A stretch of 6,001 bases of DNA from Lysobacter antibioticus (GTDB lineage: Bacteria; Pseudomonadota; Gammaproteobacteria; Xanthomonadales; Xanthomonadaceae): NCBI RefSeq assembly GCF_001442535.1, contig NZ_CP013141.1, positions 5,727,456 to 5,733,456 of the forward strand, given 5' to 3'. This document shows, piece after piece, positions 5,791 through 6,001 of this stretch (the first letter of the stretch is position 1; every line of letters begins with the position of its first letter). Both the position numbers and the translations under genes were made by a program. A model generated the notes under the pieces. That model was not told where the DNA came from and did not search any database. It worked only from the letters and a program-made list of their open reading frames with translations.

Positions 5791-6001
5791 TCAGCGGCCG
5801 GCGCCGCCGGATGCCTGCGCGGCCTCCGCGCCCTGCCACTGATCGACGATCAAACGTACCCGGGCGTCGCCGCGGCGCGCGTCCAGCCGCGACGGCAGGT
5901 CGCCAGTGAGCGGCCATTCGTAGGCGATGCTCCAGCCGGCCTGCTCGATCGAAAGCGGGCGGCCGTCGGGCCCCGCGGCGATCCGCGGCGCGGCGGCGCC
6001 G
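5791..6001 (-). CDS. lolB: Outer-membrane lipoprotein receptor LolB, C-terminal part (cut by window edge)
   Basis: LolB is the outer-membrane lipoprotein that accepts lipoproteins from LolA and inserts them in the outer membrane. Only the last 69 codons and the TGA stop (5791-5793) are in the window; the lipobox end is outside. The visible part includes GRPLSIEQAGWSIAYEWPL (residues 13-31 of the fragment), then LPSRLDARRGDARVRLIVDQW (35-55). These resemble the last beta strands of LolB, which end in a hydrophobic/basic strand followed by an Asp/Asn-x-Trp. About 14 residues follow the Trp, rich in Ala, Gly and Gln, whereas E. coli LolB stops soon after the equivalent Trp. The call rests on this weak C-terminal similarity and strongly on position directly before ispE, the conserved lolB-ispE-prs order. 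Confidence 0.82.
   Translation of the reverse strand, partial: GAAAPRIAAGPDGRPLSIEQAGWSIAYEWPLTGDLPSRLDARRGDARVRLIVDQWQGAEAAQASGGAGR

Overview
The window looks like a chromosomal housekeeping segment of a GC-rich gammaproteobacterium of the Xanthomonadaceae, most likely Lysobacter or a close relative. The reasons are the high GC content, the gene order lolB-ispE-tRNA-Gln-prs-rplY-pth-ychF followed by a tRNA-Tyr/Gly/Thr-tuf cluster, and protein sequences close to what I recall of Xanthomonas homologues. The genus is an inference. Every gene I can support is on the minus strand, so transcription runs from high to low coordinates. The long plus-strand ORFs are antisense shadows.

In transcription order, the first block (6001 to about 3720) holds the 3' end of lolB (outer-membrane lipoprotein insertion), ispE (MEP isoprenoid pathway kinase), tRNA-Gln(TTG) and prs (PRPP synthase, GTG start). 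This resembles the enterobacterial lolB-ispE-prs order, with a tRNA inserted. The ispE reading frame ends inside the tRNA-Gln gene, in its anticodon loop.

The second block (about 3720 to 1070) holds rplY (long L25/CTC ribosomal protein), pth (peptidyl-tRNA hydrolase) and ychF (ribosome-associated P-loop NTPase), a translation-related set. The rplY leader can form two small stem-loops. A perfect 11-bp GC hairpin separates rplY from pth.

The third block (about 1010 to 1) begins with a near-consensus sigma-70 promoter that has an A-tract UP-like region and a GC-rich discriminator. It drives tRNA-Tyr(GTA), tRNA-Gly(TCC), tRNA-Thr(GGT) and tuf (EF-Tu, cut by the window edge).

Three intergenic gaps (pth/ychF, rplY/prs, prs/tRNA-Gln) carry copies of one inverted-repeat element. 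Its arms are tandem degenerate heptamers (GAATSGG, S = C or G). All copies have the same orientation, and each sits within a few bases of the 3' end of the preceding gene. I see no phage, transposase, CRISPR, defence or biosynthetic cluster, and no convincing new system. The points most worth a second look are the ispE/tRNA-Gln overlap, the heptamer elements and the rplY leader.
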